From contig NZ_FUWJ01000002.1 in assembly GCF_900167455.1 (NCBI RefSeq), forward strand, positions 237,584 to 301,583: a stretch of DNA of 64,000 nt, written 5' to 3'. The DNA is from Enhydrobacter aerosaccus. GTDB taxonomy: Bacteria; Pseudomonadota; Alphaproteobacteria; Reyranellales; Reyranellaceae. Within the stretch, counting starts at the first letter, position 1. Every line of letters starts with the position of its first letter. The notes below the pieces were generated by a model, which was given only the letters and a program-made list of their open reading frames with translations, was not told where the DNA came from and searched no databases. Made by a program: the position numbers and the translations under genes. Shown in pieces: positions 44,390-53,355 of this stretch.

Positions 44390-44511
44390 GGCGTGTAGTC
44401 GTGGCCGCTATACTAGTCCGCATCGGAGCTGGCAAAGCATGGAGATCATCTCCACCCCTTCCCTGCCGACGCGGCCCGGGGCCGCGAATGCCCTTCCGCC
44501 GCTCGCCCCGC

Positions 44512-45306
44512 CTACTTGGAGCCGGCGTCGCTCTGCCGGCTGCGGTGCGAGACGTGCCACGGCAGCAGCAGGCCCTCGGCATAGTCGACCGCGAAGAACA
44601 GCGCCGTCCCGAACAGGCCGAGCAGGACCAGCGACACGAACACGCTTACCGTGTCGAACTGCCCCTGCGCCATCAGGATCTGGAAGCCCAGCCCCTGGCT
44701 GCCGGCGACGAACTCACCGACGATGGCGCCGACGAGCGCAAAGGAGATCGCCACCTTCATGCCCGCGAACAGGCTCGGCAGCGCACAAGGGAAGCGGATC
44801 TTCACCAGAATCGAAAGCGGCGATGCCTTGGAGACCCTGGCGAGGTTGAGCATGTCGGGATCAACCGACCGCAGCCCCAGTACCATGTCGATGACGATGG
44901 GAAAGATCGCCAGCATGAGGGCGATCGCGATCTTGGGCTCGGTCCCGGTCCCCATCCAGATGACGAACAGCGGGGCAAGCGCCACCTTCGGGATCGAGTT
45001 CAGAGCCACCAGCAGCGTGTACACCGTCCGCTCGATGAGCGGCGAGGAAACGATGACGACCGCAAGCAGGACCCCGAGCACCACGGCGAGAGCGAAGCCG
45101 ACGCAGGTCATCGTCAGGGTGAAGCCGAGATTGCGCAGGTAAACGCCCGGCGTCGCCAGGAAGTTGGACAGGATCGCCGACGGTGCCGGGAGAATGAGCG
45201 GCGAGGGATGGAACAACCGCACGCCTCCTTCCCAGAGCAGCAGCGCGGCAGCGATGACAATGACGATGTCGCGGGCTTCGCGAGCGGCAAACAGGCGCTT
45301 CAACAT
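44512..45306 (-). CDS. ABC transporter permease (SsuC/TauC type)
   Basis: A 264-residue permease with about six helices and a conserved EAA loop (DPDMLNLARVSKASPLSILVKIRFPCALPSLFAGMKVAI). It starts 3 bases after the ATPase stop. The single permease gene implies a homodimer, unlike the two-permease transporter at 21-23 kb. The 122 bases downstream, before the DUF218 gene, hold no clear terminator. Confidence 0.92.
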   Translation of the reverse strand: MLKRLFAAREARDIVIVIAAALLLWEGGVRLFHPSPLILPAPSAILSNFLATPGVYLRNLGFTLTMTCVGFALAVVLGVLLAVVIVSSPLIERTVYTLLVALNSIPKVALAPLFVIWMGTGTEPKIAIALMLAIFPIVIDMVLGLRSVDPDMLNLARVSKASPLSILVKIRFPCALPSLFAGMKVAISFALVGAIVGEFVAGSQGLGFQILMAQGQFDTVSVFVSLVLLGLFGTALFFAVDYAEGLLLPWHVSHRSRQSDAGSK

Positions 45307-45309
45307 GCC

Positions 45310-46107
45310 CTACTCCTTGACGATGCCAAGCTCGGCGAAGTGATGACGGATGCGCGCAACATAATGAGCGAAGTCGGCGCTCTCGCGCACCACCAGGGAT
45401 CGCGGCCGCGGCAGGTCGATCGTGATGGTGTCGACGACCATGCCGGGCGATCTGCCCATCATCACCACGCGATCGGACAGGAACACCGCCTCCGCGATCG
45501 AATGGGTGATGAACAGGAGCGTCTTGCGCGTTTCCTGCCAGATGCGCGCCAGCTCGATATTGAGATCGTCGCGCGTCATGGCATCGAGCGCACCGAAGGG
45601 CTCGTCCATAAGCAGGAGTCTGGGATCGGTCAGCAATGCCCGGCAGATCGACGCACGCTGGCGCATGCCGCCCGAAAGTTCCCACGGGAAGCGGCGTTCG
45701 AAAGCACCGAGGCCGAAACGCGCCAGGAGGGCTGAGGCCCGTTCGCGGTCGCGGTCCGTCGGCTTGCCCCGGAACTCCACCGAGAGCAGGACATTGTCGA
45801 GGATGGTTCGCCAGTCCAGCAGGACATCGCGCTGGAACACGACGCCCAGATTGTCCGGTGGTCCGCCGAGGGAGTGTCCCTCGATCAGGATGCGGCCGGA
45901 GGAAGCCTCCTCCAGTCCCGCGACGAGCTTCAGCAGCGTGCTCTTTCCGCATCCGGACGGGCCGACGATGCTGACGAACTCTCCGGCGTGGATGTCGAGA
46001 TCGACGTCCACGAGAGCCGGCACCGGCCCCCGTGGCGACGCATAGACCTTCCCGACCTTCTGGATGGCGACGTGGATGTCTGCGCCACGTCGGGAACCGA
46101 TCTCCAT
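45310..46107 (-). CDS. ABC transporter ATPase (SsuB/TauB type)
   Basis: A 265-residue ATPase with Walker A GPSGCGKST, Q-loop VVFQRDVLLDWRTI, signature LSGGMRQRASICRAL, Walker B LLLMDEPFGALDAMTRDDL and H-loop FITHSIAEA. The start ATG at 46107 lies two bases after the receptor stop. Belongs to the nitrate/sulphonate/taurine group. It and the permease form the membrane engine of the hydantoinase-linked transporter. Confidence 0.93.
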   Translation of the reverse strand: MEIGSRRGADIHVAIQKVGKVYASPRGPVPALVDVDLDIHAGEFVSIVGPSGCGKSTLLKLVAGLEEASSGRILIEGHSLGGPPDNLGVVFQRDVLLDWRTILDNVLLSVEFRGKPTDRDRERASALLARFGLGAFERRFPWELSGGMRQRASICRALLTDPRLLLMDEPFGALDAMTRDDLNIELARIWQETRKTLLFITHSIAEAVFLSDRVVMMGRSPGMVVDTITIDLPRPRSLVVRESADFAHYVARIRHHFAELGIVKE

Positions 46108-46109
46108 GA

Positions 46110-47093
46110 CTACTGCAGCAGCGCGTTGGTGAAGTAGTCGTCGGCCTTCCAGCCCGGCTTCACGACGCCTGCCGCCTCCAGCGACTTGAGCGCCGCCTCC
46201 CAGTCCTCCTTCGCCTGCCAGCCGATCGGCTTGCCCTTGGTGGCCGGCGTATCGAAGTAGTCGAGCGTGAGCTTGATCTGCTCGCGCAGCACCTTGGGAT
46301 CGAGCTTGGCGTCCGGCCGTTCGGCAATCATCGCCTTGACGCCGTCGTCGGGATTGGTGCGCAACCGTTCCCAGGCGCGCTGCTCGATCTGGATCAGCTT
46401 GCGCAGCGCAGCACCCTTCTTCTCGATGGTGTCGTCGCGGGCCACGAGTCCATAGCTCGGATAGGAGATGCCCGCGTCGGCCGCCGAGAGGCATTTCGAC
46501 GGGCGCGAGGCCTCGGCGATCGGCAGCGCCGAATTCGCCGTCGACAACAGGCCGTCGGCACGCTTGGCGATATACGTCCCCCACAGGGCGGCCGGATCGA
46601 CGAAGTCGACCTTGACGTCGGCTCGGGTCAGCCCGCCCGATTTCAGGTAGCTGTCGATGAGCGGCGCCCACGGGCTTGCCGCGAACACCACCAGCGTCTT
46701 GCCCTTGAGATCGGCCACCCGGTTCAGGGGCGCATCACGGTCGACCAGCACGCAGAGATCGGTCTTGCGCTCGAATACGGCGATCGAGCGCAGCGCCGCC
46801 CCCTGGCCGCGTGCGGCGCCCAGCAGGCCGACCTGCACCTGGCCGACATCGGCCTGCCCGGCGTTCACGAGCTGGATGGTGTTGCCTGACCCGCGGCCGT
46901 CCTGGATGTCGACATCCAGGCCGGCCTCTTTGAACCATCCGGCATTCTTCGCCAGATGCATGGCCGCCTGCACACCCCAGGGCGAGAAATCGAGGCGCAC
47001 CGACAGCTTTTCCTGTGCACTCGCCGAACCCGGCTGCAGCCCGACGACGGCCAAGGCGGCCGAGACCGCCGTTACCCAAAGAAGTTTCCTCAT
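46110..47093 (-). CDS. ABC transporter substrate-binding protein (NMT1/SsuA-like) of the hydantoinase operon
   Basis: A 327-residue receptor. Signal peptide LLWVTAVSAALAVVGLQPGSASA, then LSVRLDFSPWGVQAAMHLAKNAGWFKEAGLDVDIQDG and GQADVGQVQVGLLGAARGQG. The start codon abuts the TAG of the tetR gene with no gap. A position inside a hydantoinase operon suggests a cyclic amide, hydantoin or related ligand. That is inference. Confidence 0.9.
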   Translation of the reverse strand: MRKLLWVTAVSAALAVVGLQPGSASAQEKLSVRLDFSPWGVQAAMHLAKNAGWFKEAGLDVDIQDGRGSGNTIQLVNAGQADVGQVQVGLLGAARGQGAALRSIAVFERKTDLCVLVDRDAPLNRVADLKGKTLVVFAASPWAPLIDSYLKSGGLTRADVKVDFVDPAALWGTYIAKRADGLLSTANSALPIAEASRPSKCLSAADAGISYPSYGLVARDDTIEKKGAALRKLIQIEQRAWERLRTNPDDGVKAMIAERPDAKLDPKVLREQIKLTLDYFDTPATKGKPIGWQAKEDWEAALKSLEAAGVVKPGWKADDYFTNALLQ

Positions 47094-47759
47094 CTATGTC
47101 CCCCTTCTTGATCCCTTCCTCACATAGGTCAGCACCATGTCCACGACGTGCTTGCGCCGGACCGAAACGCGATCGCGCGTGACCAGCTTGCGATCGAGCA
47201 GCCAGGACAGCGTGTGCTGGTTCGACAGGAAAAAGTAGGCAAGACCCGAGATCGAGAGATAAAGGTCGATCGCATCGATGTCGGACCGAAAGCTGCCGTC
47301 CGCCTTGCCTCGATCGAGGATGTCTTCGAGCGTATCGAGCAGGCCTCGATAGAGCGGTTTGACCCGCCTGGACTTCTTGAGATGGCTGGCGTTGTGAATG
47401 TTCTCGACGCTCATCAGCCGAATCATGTCCGGCGTGGCGACGAAATGATCGTAGGTGCTGATGACGAGCTGCCGGAGGGCATCGACCGGCGACAGAGCAC
47501 GCAAATCCGTATCCTTCTGGTACGATCGCAGATCGATGTAGATCTGCTCGATCACCGCCAGATACAGCGCCTCCTTCGAATCGAAATAATGATAGATCAG
47601 GTTGTTGTTGACGCCGGAGGTCGCCGCGATGCGCTCGATCCTGGCACCGGCAAAGCCGTTGGCAACGAACTCGGCCCGTGCCACGGACAGAATGCGCGCC
47701 CGCGTCACCTCGGCGTTCCGCCTCTTCTTGGGCGGGCTGGTCTTGCCCTCAGTCGGCAT
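47094..47759 (-). CDS. TetR-family transcriptional regulator of the hydantoinase operon
   Basis: A 221-residue regulator. The helix-turn-helix is at about residues 19-65 (RARILSVARAEFVANGFAGARIERIAATSGVNNNLIYHYF), followed by a C-terminal ligand-binding domain with LRQLVISTYDHFVATPDMIRLMSVEN. The gene overlaps hyuB by 11 bases, so it is embedded in the operon it likely controls. The 7-4-7 palindrome at 51603-51620 before hyuA is the natural autoregulatory site. Confidence 0.9.
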   Translation of the reverse strand: MPTEGKTSPPKKRRNAEVTRARILSVARAEFVANGFAGARIERIAATSGVNNNLIYHYFDSKEALYLAVIEQIYIDLRSYQKDTDLRALSPVDALRQLVISTYDHFVATPDMIRLMSVENIHNASHLKKSRRVKPLYRGLLDTLEDILDRGKADGSFRSDIDAIDLYLSISGLAYFFLSNQHTLSWLLDRKLVTRDRVSVRRKHVVDMVLTYVRKGSRRGT

Positions 47760-49497
47760 CGACTGTCGCCGTATCCCGCGACGCAAGGCGGCGGCGCGCC
47801 CGCAGGGCAGCCGTAGCATCGGCATCGATCTGCCCGCCATCGAGCACGACTGCATAGTGGCGCGCCGCGAATGCCGCCGTGATCTTGCCGTCGAGCAGAT
47901 CGTCGAGCACCACCGCCGGGTCGCGCTCCAGCGGGTCGCCGAAACCGCCGGCGCCAGCCTGCTGATGGACGACAAGCGTGCCGGTACCGACCGTCGTCGT
48001 GATCTTGCTCGGCAGATCCCGCCGGTTGCCGTCGATTTCCATGTAGTTGCTGGAAGGCCCGCCGGGTTCACCGCCGGCGAGGCCGTAGGGCAGGAACTTC
48101 ACGCGGTCGGTGCGGATCTGCAGCAGCGCCTCGGGCGCCAGGATCCGGTAGCTGCGCCGGATTCCGACGCCGCCCCGATAGCGACCGGCACCGCAACTGT
48201 CCGGCACCAACGCATAATCCTCGATGCGGACAGGATGTTCGGCCTCCATCACCTCGACCGGCATGTTGGACAGGTTCTGGGACGCGTTGGTCACGGCCTC
48301 GAGGCCGTCCTTGTTCGGGCGCGCGCCCCAGGCGCCGCAGATCATGTCGACGATGATGAAGGGTTCACGATTGGGTCTCAGTCCGCTGATGCAGATGACG
48401 CTGTTGCCGCCCTCGCCCGCCGCCGGGACCTTGTCCGGAACGATCTGCGCCAGAGCGCCCAGCATGGCGTCGAAGACGCGGTACCCGGTCAGCGCGCGCG
48501 CCGCGCAGGCCGCCGGCATCACCGGGTTGAGGATCGAAGCTTCCGGCGCCCGGACCTCGACACAGCGGAACATGCCGACATTGCTGGGAACGTCTTTGGC
48601 CAGTACGCAGCGGACGCTGAGATAGGTCAGGGAGTTGGTGAAGCTCAGGGTGGAGTTGAGCGCACCGCGGACCTGGGGTGAGGAGCCGGTGTAGTCGACC
48701 AGCAGCGTACCGTCGTCGCGGACGGTGATCGCGACCTCGATCGGGATCGGCGTCTCCGAGAAGCCGTCGTCATCGATGTGATCGAGAAAGCGATAGATGC
48801 CCTTCGGCCAGGTCATGATCTCCTGCCGCGTCAGGCGCTCGGCGTAGTCGAGCAGTTCCTGCATGTAGGCGTCGACGGCATCGGCGCCATACCGCTGGAT
48901 CAGCTTTTCCAGCCCGCGCCGGCCGACCTGCGCGGCGGCGAACTGCGCGGAGAGATCACCCCACACGCGATCAGGCACGCGAACATTGATCTTGAGCAGC
49001 GCCTCCAGCGTCGTGTTCAGCACGCCGCGCTCGTAGAGCTTGAGCGGCGGGATGCGCAGACCTTCCTGAAAGATCTCGGTGGAATCCGAGGCGTTTGAAC
49101 CAGGCACGCGCCCGCCGACATCGGTGTGATGGCAGATCACGACGGCGAAGGCGCGCCGCTTCCCCTCATGGAAGATCGGCACGAACATGAAGATATCCGG
49201 CAGGTGCATGCCGCCGTGATAGGGGTCGTTCATGATGACGACATCGCCTTCGTGCAGATTGCCTTCGTAGGCCTTCAGCACGCTCTCCATGGCCTCGGGG
49301 ATGGCGCCGAGATGCTGCGCGATGGTCTTCGCCTGCGCCACCATCTGGCCATCGCCCGCGCACAGCGCGGCCGAGAAATCCATCACGTCCTTGACGATCT
49401 CGGACCGCGCGATCCGCACGACCGTGTAGGCCATCTCGTCGGTGATCGAATCGAGGCCGTTCTTGATGACGGCGAACGTGATCGGATCGATGTTCAT
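47749..49497 (-). CDS. hyuB: hydantoinase B / oxoprolinase B-family subunit
   Basis: A 582-residue subunit of ATP-dependent N-methylhydantoinase / 5-oxoprolinase / acetone-carboxylase-like enzymes. Begins MNIDPITFAVIKNGLDSITDEMAYTV, with MNDPYHGGMHLPDIFMFVPIFHEGKRRAFAV and CHHTDVGGRVPGSNA. C-terminal GAGGFGDPLERDPAVVLDDLLDGKITAA. The start overlaps the hyuA stop (ATGA). The A and B subunits act together to hydrolyse a five-ring cyclic amide at the cost of ATP. Confidence 0.93.
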   Translation of the reverse strand: MNIDPITFAVIKNGLDSITDEMAYTVVRIARSEIVKDVMDFSAALCAGDGQMVAQAKTIAQHLGAIPEAMESVLKAYEGNLHEGDVVIMNDPYHGGMHLPDIFMFVPIFHEGKRRAFAVVICHHTDVGGRVPGSNASDSTEIFQEGLRIPPLKLYERGVLNTTLEALLKINVRVPDRVWGDLSAQFAAAQVGRRGLEKLIQRYGADAVDAYMQELLDYAERLTRQEIMTWPKGIYRFLDHIDDDGFSETPIPIEVAITVRDDGTLLVDYTGSSPQVRGALNSTLSFTNSLTYLSVRCVLAKDVPSNVGMFRCVEVRAPEASILNPVMPAACAARALTGYRVFDAMLGALAQIVPDKVPAAGEGGNSVICISGLRPNREPFIIVDMICGAWGARPNKDGLEAVTNASQNLSNMPVEVMEAEHPVRIEDYALVPDSCGAGRYRGGVGIRRSYRILAPEALLQIRTDRVKFLPYGLAGGEPGGPSSNYMEIDGNRRDLPSKITTTVGTGTLVVHQQAGAGGFGDPLERDPAVVLDDLLDGKITAAFAARHYAVVLDGGQIDADATAALRARRRLASRDTATVDAD

Positions 49498-51587
49498 TCT
49501 CCAAGCTCCAGCACGACGCTGCCCATCGCATCCTTGTGCACCGTCGCGCCCGGCGGAACGACGATGGTGGCGTCGAATTCTTCGACGATGAGAGGACCTG
49601 GCTGCGCCGTCGCACCGAGCGCCGCCCGATCCACAACGTCGACCGTCACCGGCGGTTCGCCGCGCACGAACGACACACGCCGCTGACCAGCACGCCCGCC
49701 AGCGGAGCGCCAGCCGATCTTCATGTCGGCGAAGTCGAGCCGGTTCTCGCGCAGGCCGCGGCCCGCCACCCGCACCTTCATGAGCTCGACCGGTGTCTGG
49801 TCGCGATAGCCATAGGTCTTCAGGTATTCGAGCATGAACCGCTCCCGGATGAGATCGAGATCGTCACCCTCGAACGGAACGGTGAGTTCCGTCGCCTGTC
49901 CTTCGTGGCGCAGGTCGGCCTCCCAGACGAAAGCGCGACGCTCGGGCGGGTAGCCGTCCTGCGCCAGCCGCTGGGCCACATCGGCCTGCAGCCGCTCCTT
50001 GATACCGGCGAGGGTCCCGCGATCCATGCGGTCGAGCCGGCTGACGACGGTCGCCAGCGCCGTGTGCTCGATGTCGGAGGCCAGCATGCCGACCGCGCAG
50101 AAGATGCCGGAGAGCGGCGGCACGATCACGCGCGGGATGCCGAGCTGGCGTGCCAGATCCGGCGCATGGACGCCGCCGTTGCCGCCGAAGGCCATGAGCG
50201 CGAGGTCACGCGGATCCAGTCCGCGCTCGACCGTCACGGCACGCACCGCCCGGGCCATCGCCGCGTTGGCGACCGCGCGGATGCCATGCGCAGCCTCGTC
50301 GACGGCGAGGTCGAGCGGCCGGCCAACGTAATCGGCGATCGCCCGCTCGCTGAGGCCGCGGTCGATGGTCAGCCTGCCGCCGGCCAAGCCGTTCGGATTG
50401 ATATAGCCCAGCACGACGTTGGCATCCGTGACGGTAGGACGATCGTTGCCCAATCCGTAACAGGCGGGGCCAGGCACGGCGCCGGCCGATTGCGGTCCCA
50501 CCACCAGCAGACCGCCCTTGTCGATGCCGGCAATGGAACCACCGCCCGCCCCCACTTCGGCGATGTCGATGGCCGGGACCTTCAGCATGTAGCCGCCCGC
50601 CTTGACGAAGCGGCTGGATGTCGAGATGCCGTCGCGGAATTCGTACTCCGACGTCATGGAGGGTCGGCCATCCTCGATGACGACGGCCTTGGCGGTCGTT
50701 CCCCCCATATCGAAGACGATGACATTGCGATCGCCGCGCGCCTCGCCCAGACGGGCCGCACCGATGACCCCGCCCGCGGGCCCCGACGCCACGACGAGGA
50801 CGGGCTTCTCGCACGTCACACCGGCGGCGAGCATGCCGCCATTGGACGTCATGACGAGGATCGGCGCCGACACGCCAATGCCGCGCAGGCCGGTCTCGAG
50901 CTTGCGCAGGTATTCCTGCATCGCCGCCAGAAGGTAGGCGTTGACCACTGTCGTACTGGTGCGCTCATACTCCTTGATCTCCGGCAGCACGGCGCAGGAC
51001 GTCGTCACCAGCAGACTCGGGAAGCGCTCGCGCAGGATCGCCTCGGTCCGCTGCTCATGGGCGGGATTGCGATAGCTGTTGATATAGGCGATCGCGACCG
51101 CTTCGATACCGTCCGCGACCAACGCCTCTGCCGCCGCGATCACGTCGTCCTCGACCAGAGCGACCACCACGGAGCCATCGGCGGCGATGCGCTCCGTCAC
51201 TTCGAGCCGATGGCGACGGCGGACCAGCGGCTTCGGCTTGTCCCAGGTGAGGTCGAACATGTCGGGCATCCGGATACGGCCGATCTCGAGCACGTCGCGG
51301 AAGCCGCGCGTCGTGATCAGGCCCGTCCGCGCCCCCGAGCGCTGCAGGATCGTGTTGGAGCCGACCGTGGTGCCGTGCAGCACCTCCGTCACGGCGCTCG
51401 CCTCGATGCCAAGTTCGACGAGAAGCTGGGCGACACCCTCGACGACTGCCCGGCTCGGATCGTCCGGCGTGGAAGAGATCTTGCTTTGGTGAATGACGCC
51501 CGCAGCGGTCGCCAGGGCGATGTCAGTGAATGTTCCGCCGATATCGATCGCGACCTTCACCTGTCCGCCCATTTGAGGACCCGCCAT
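49494..51587 (-). CDS. hyuA: hydantoinase A / oxoprolinase A-family subunit
   Basis: A 697-residue subunit with the N-terminal ATP-binding DIGGTFTDIAL, catalytic-strand region VTEVLHGTTVGSNTILQRSGARTGLITTRGFRDVLEIGR and the conserved VFDMGGTTAK plus ALMAFGGNGGVHAPDLARQLG. Expected length for the family. The ATG at 51587 has TGGAG before it; an internal ATG at 51572 (MGGQVKV) is also possible. First gene of the minus-strand operon, with the palindrome 16 bases before the start. Note that family members also include acetone carboxylase and acetophenone carboxylase subunits. Confidence 0.92.
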   Translation of the reverse strand: MAGPQMGGQVKVAIDIGGTFTDIALATAAGVIHQSKISSTPDDPSRAVVEGVAQLLVELGIEASAVTEVLHGTTVGSNTILQRSGARTGLITTRGFRDVLEIGRIRMPDMFDLTWDKPKPLVRRRHRLEVTERIAADGSVVVALVEDDVIAAAEALVADGIEAVAIAYINSYRNPAHEQRTEAILRERFPSLLVTTSCAVLPEIKEYERTSTTVVNAYLLAAMQEYLRKLETGLRGIGVSAPILVMTSNGGMLAAGVTCEKPVLVVASGPAGGVIGAARLGEARGDRNVIVFDMGGTTAKAVVIEDGRPSMTSEYEFRDGISTSSRFVKAGGYMLKVPAIDIAEVGAGGGSIAGIDKGGLLVVGPQSAGAVPGPACYGLGNDRPTVTDANVVLGYINPNGLAGGRLTIDRGLSERAIADYVGRPLDLAVDEAAHGIRAVANAAMARAVRAVTVERGLDPRDLALMAFGGNGGVHAPDLARQLGIPRVIVPPLSGIFCAVGMLASDIEHTALATVVSRLDRMDRGTLAGIKERLQADVAQRLAQDGYPPERRAFVWEADLRHEGQATELTVPFEGDDLDLIRERFMLEYLKTYGYRDQTPVELMKVRVAGRGLRENRLDFADMKIGWRSAGGRAGQRRVSFVRGEPPVTVDVVDRAALGATAQPGPLIVEEFDATIVVPPGATVHKDAMGSVVLELGE

Positions 51588-51602
51588 GGAGACTCCAGCA
51601 AG

Positions 51603-51620
51603 TAACTAAATGATTAGTTA
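51603..51620. promoter_or_regulatory. perfect palindromic operator upstream of hyuA
   Basis: TAACTAA-ATGA-TTAGTTA: two perfect 7-base half-sites with a 4-base spacer, 16 bases before the hyuA start codon. Its A/T-rich composition contrasts with the surroundings, and the symmetry suits a TetR dimer. The TetR gene lies in the same operon. Assignment is by inference. Confidence 0.72.
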
Positions 51621-51703
51621 ATTATGGAGATGGCAATTGCGGGCCGTCAACGCCGAATCGCACAATGGAGCGTGCGATGTGAAAGGACGGATTGCAGGCA
51701 AAG

Positions 51704-51740
51704 AAAAAGGGCGGGCGCGACTTCCGTCGCGGCCCGCCCT
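51704..51740 (-). terminator. intrinsic terminator after the HU-like gene
   Basis: Read on the minus strand: AGGGCGGGCCGCGAC, loop GGAA, GTCGCGCCCGCCCT, then TTTTCTTT. A 14-base-pair stem with one unpaired C. It ends the transcript 21 bases after the HU-family stop and lies about 80 bases before the hyuA operator. Confidence 0.88.
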
Positions 51741-51760
51741 GAATCCTACGCGCGGATGCT

Positions 51761-52057
51761 TTAGATCGCTTCCTTCAGATCCTTGGCGACGCGGAAGGCA
51801 ACCTTCTTCGACGCCTTGATCTTGATCGCTTCGCCGGTCGCCGGGTTGCGGCCCATGCGCGCCGGACGGCTGCGCACCTGAAGGATGCCGAGGCCGGTGA
51901 TGCGGACCTTGTTGCCCTTCTTGAGGTGCTTCACGACCAAGGTGATGAATTCGTCGAGGGCGCCAGCGGCGTCCTTCTTGGTCATGCCCGTCTTCTCGGC
52001 CAGTTCGGCCGCGACCTTGGACAGCGGGACGGTCGGGTTGGAGGGTTTGGTAGCCAT
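51761..52057 (-). CDS. HU-family DNA-binding protein
   Basis: A 98-residue histone-like protein (MATKPSNPTVPLSKVAAELAEKTGMTKKDAAGALDEFITLV). The body has ITGLGILQVRSRPARMGRNPATGEAIKIKASKKVAFRVAKDL, which is the HU/IHF beta-arm with the conserved RMGRNPATGE. AAGGGA lies about nine bases before the ATG at 52057. Bends and compacts DNA. The N-terminal extension (TKPSNPTVPL) is slightly longer than in E. coli HU. It is monocistronic, ending at a strong terminator. Confidence 0.95.
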   Translation of the reverse strand: MATKPSNPTVPLSKVAAELAEKTGMTKKDAAGALDEFITLVVKHLKKGNKVRITGLGILQVRSRPARMGRNPATGEAIKIKASKKVAFRVAKDLKEAI

Positions 52058-52233
52058 AGTGAGGGGTCCCTTACATTTTTTCGTTTCGCCAGCGGGCCCT
52101 GACGCCCCAGGGCTTGCGTTGACGGGCCCAAGGTTATCCACGAATCGCGGTCTCGCAAGCCCTCAATGCGCGAAAAATGTCGATTTCTGGGGCTTTTTCG
52201 GCCATTTGGACGGTCATCCACAGATTGCAGAGA

Positions 52234-53145
52234 GTGCGTCGCGTGCCAGCGCCCGATTTGATCCCGACTTTCACCACCGCCGTGAACACCTGGCAGTGCG
52301 ACGAAAACGACCATCTGAACGTCCAATTCTACACCGAGTTCGGCCACGAGGCCTCGGCCCACCTGCTCGCCACCCTCGGCCTTGGGCCCCGCGCGCAACG
52401 CGACCGTGGGCTGCTTCTGCAGCCCCGCTGGGATCACATCCGCTACCTGCGCGAGTTCCGCGTGGTCGATACGGTCGAGGTCCGGTCGGCGCCGACCGAG
52501 GTCGGCGACCGCCATCTCGTCATCTACCACGAAGTGCGCAATCCGGCGGACGGCAGCGTGGCCTCGACCGTCACGCGACGCGTCGACAGCGACCGGTCAT
52601 GGCCGGCAGCCTTTCGCCAGCGCGCCCGCACCGCCTGCATCGAATTGCCGGCATCCGCCCGCCCGCGCAGCGTCGGCTCGCTGGCCGTGCCGGCGATCAC
52701 TCTGGCCGAAGCGCCGCGCACCGGGTTGATCGAAGTGGGGCGGACGGTCGTGAAGCCCTTGGAATGCGACGAGCACGGCGTCTTCCTGCCGCGTCATCAG
52801 TTCGGCCGCTATTCTGACGGCGCACCGTTCCTGTGGAATCATCTCGGCTTCAATCGCGCCGCGATGCAGGAGCGGCAGGAAGGATCGGTCGTGGTCGAGA
52901 TGCTGCAGCATTACCGGACTCCGCTGCGAGCCGGCGACCTCGCCGTCGTCATGAGCGGTCTTGCCGACTTCAGCGACAAGATCCTCAAGTTCACCCATTT
53001 CCTGTTCGAGGCGGAAAGCGGCACACTTGCTGCTTGTGCCGAGGCGGTGGGCATGAAATTCGACCAGAAGATCCGCAAGATCATGACCTTCTCGACCGAG
53101 GATCAATGCCGACTCGCGGCGCGCAAGCTGCACCTCTTCGCCTAG
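52234..53145 (+). CDS. double-hotdog acyl-CoA thioesterase-like protein
   Basis: About 303 residues with two hotdog (4HBT-like) halves. The first carries CDENDHLNVQFYTEFGHEA, the second ECDEHGVFLPRHQFGRYSDGAPFLWNHLG, each with the acidic/His motif used in 4HBT catalysis. Expected to hydrolyse an acyl-CoA. The start is unsettled: GTGs at 52234 and 52243 and an ATG at 52177 are all in frame. An AGAGAG stretch favours the GTG pair. Next gene 9 bases downstream. Confidence 0.85.
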   Translation: MRRVPAPDLIPTFTTAVNTWQCDENDHLNVQFYTEFGHEASAHLLATLGLGPRAQRDRGLLLQPRWDHIRYLREFRVVDTVEVRSAPTEVGDRHLVIYHEVRNPADGSVASTVTRRVDSDRSWPAAFRQRARTACIELPASARPRSVGSLAVPAITLAEAPRTGLIEVGRTVVKPLECDEHGVFLPRHQFGRYSDGAPFLWNHLGFNRAAMQERQEGSVVVEMLQHYRTPLRAGDLAVVMSGLADFSDKILKFTHFLFEAESGTLAACAEAVGMKFDQKIRKIMTFSTEDQCRLAARKLHLFA

Positions 53146-53154
53146 GGAGCTGTC

Positions 53155-53355
53155 ATGGACGACAAGACGAGAACCGCTGCCGGCATCGCTGCCGGATTGC
53201 AGGGCCTGAAGTACGACGACAAACGACTCGCCGAGATCGCGGCCGAAGTCGAGGCGCTGAACGACGCCGTGCGCAAGGCCGCCACCGAGCGGCTCACCTT
53301 CGATGACGAGCCTGCTGCTTTCGCCAGCCTGATGGAACGCGAGGCGCGGCAATGA
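53155..53355 (+). CDS. AtzG-like small subunit (GatC-like) of an amidase
   Basis: A 66-residue helical protein (IAAGLQGLKYDDKRLAEIAAEVEALNDAVRKAAT, then RLTFDDEPAAFASLM). Size, helix pattern and position match AtzG/DUF4089-type partners, which resemble the GatC subunit and bind AtzE-type amidases. It ends in an ATGA overlap with the amidase gene, so the two proteins are made together. The identification rests on pattern and context. Confidence 0.75.
   Translation: MDDKTRTAAGIAAGLQGLKYDDKRLAEIAAEVEALNDAVRKAATERLTFDDEPAAFASLMEREARQ

Noticed and set aside
49536..51605. Plus-strand 689-codon open frame opposite hyuA
   Set aside because: Arg/His/Asp-rich shadow of hyuA; hyuA itself has clear catalytic motifs.
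52134..52222. Two DnaA-box-like 9-mers (TTATCCACG and TCATCCACA) near the HU promoter
   Set aside because: Each matches only 8 of 9, and no dnaA, AT-rich unwinding region or skew evidence is visible; such matches occur by chance about every few kilobases.
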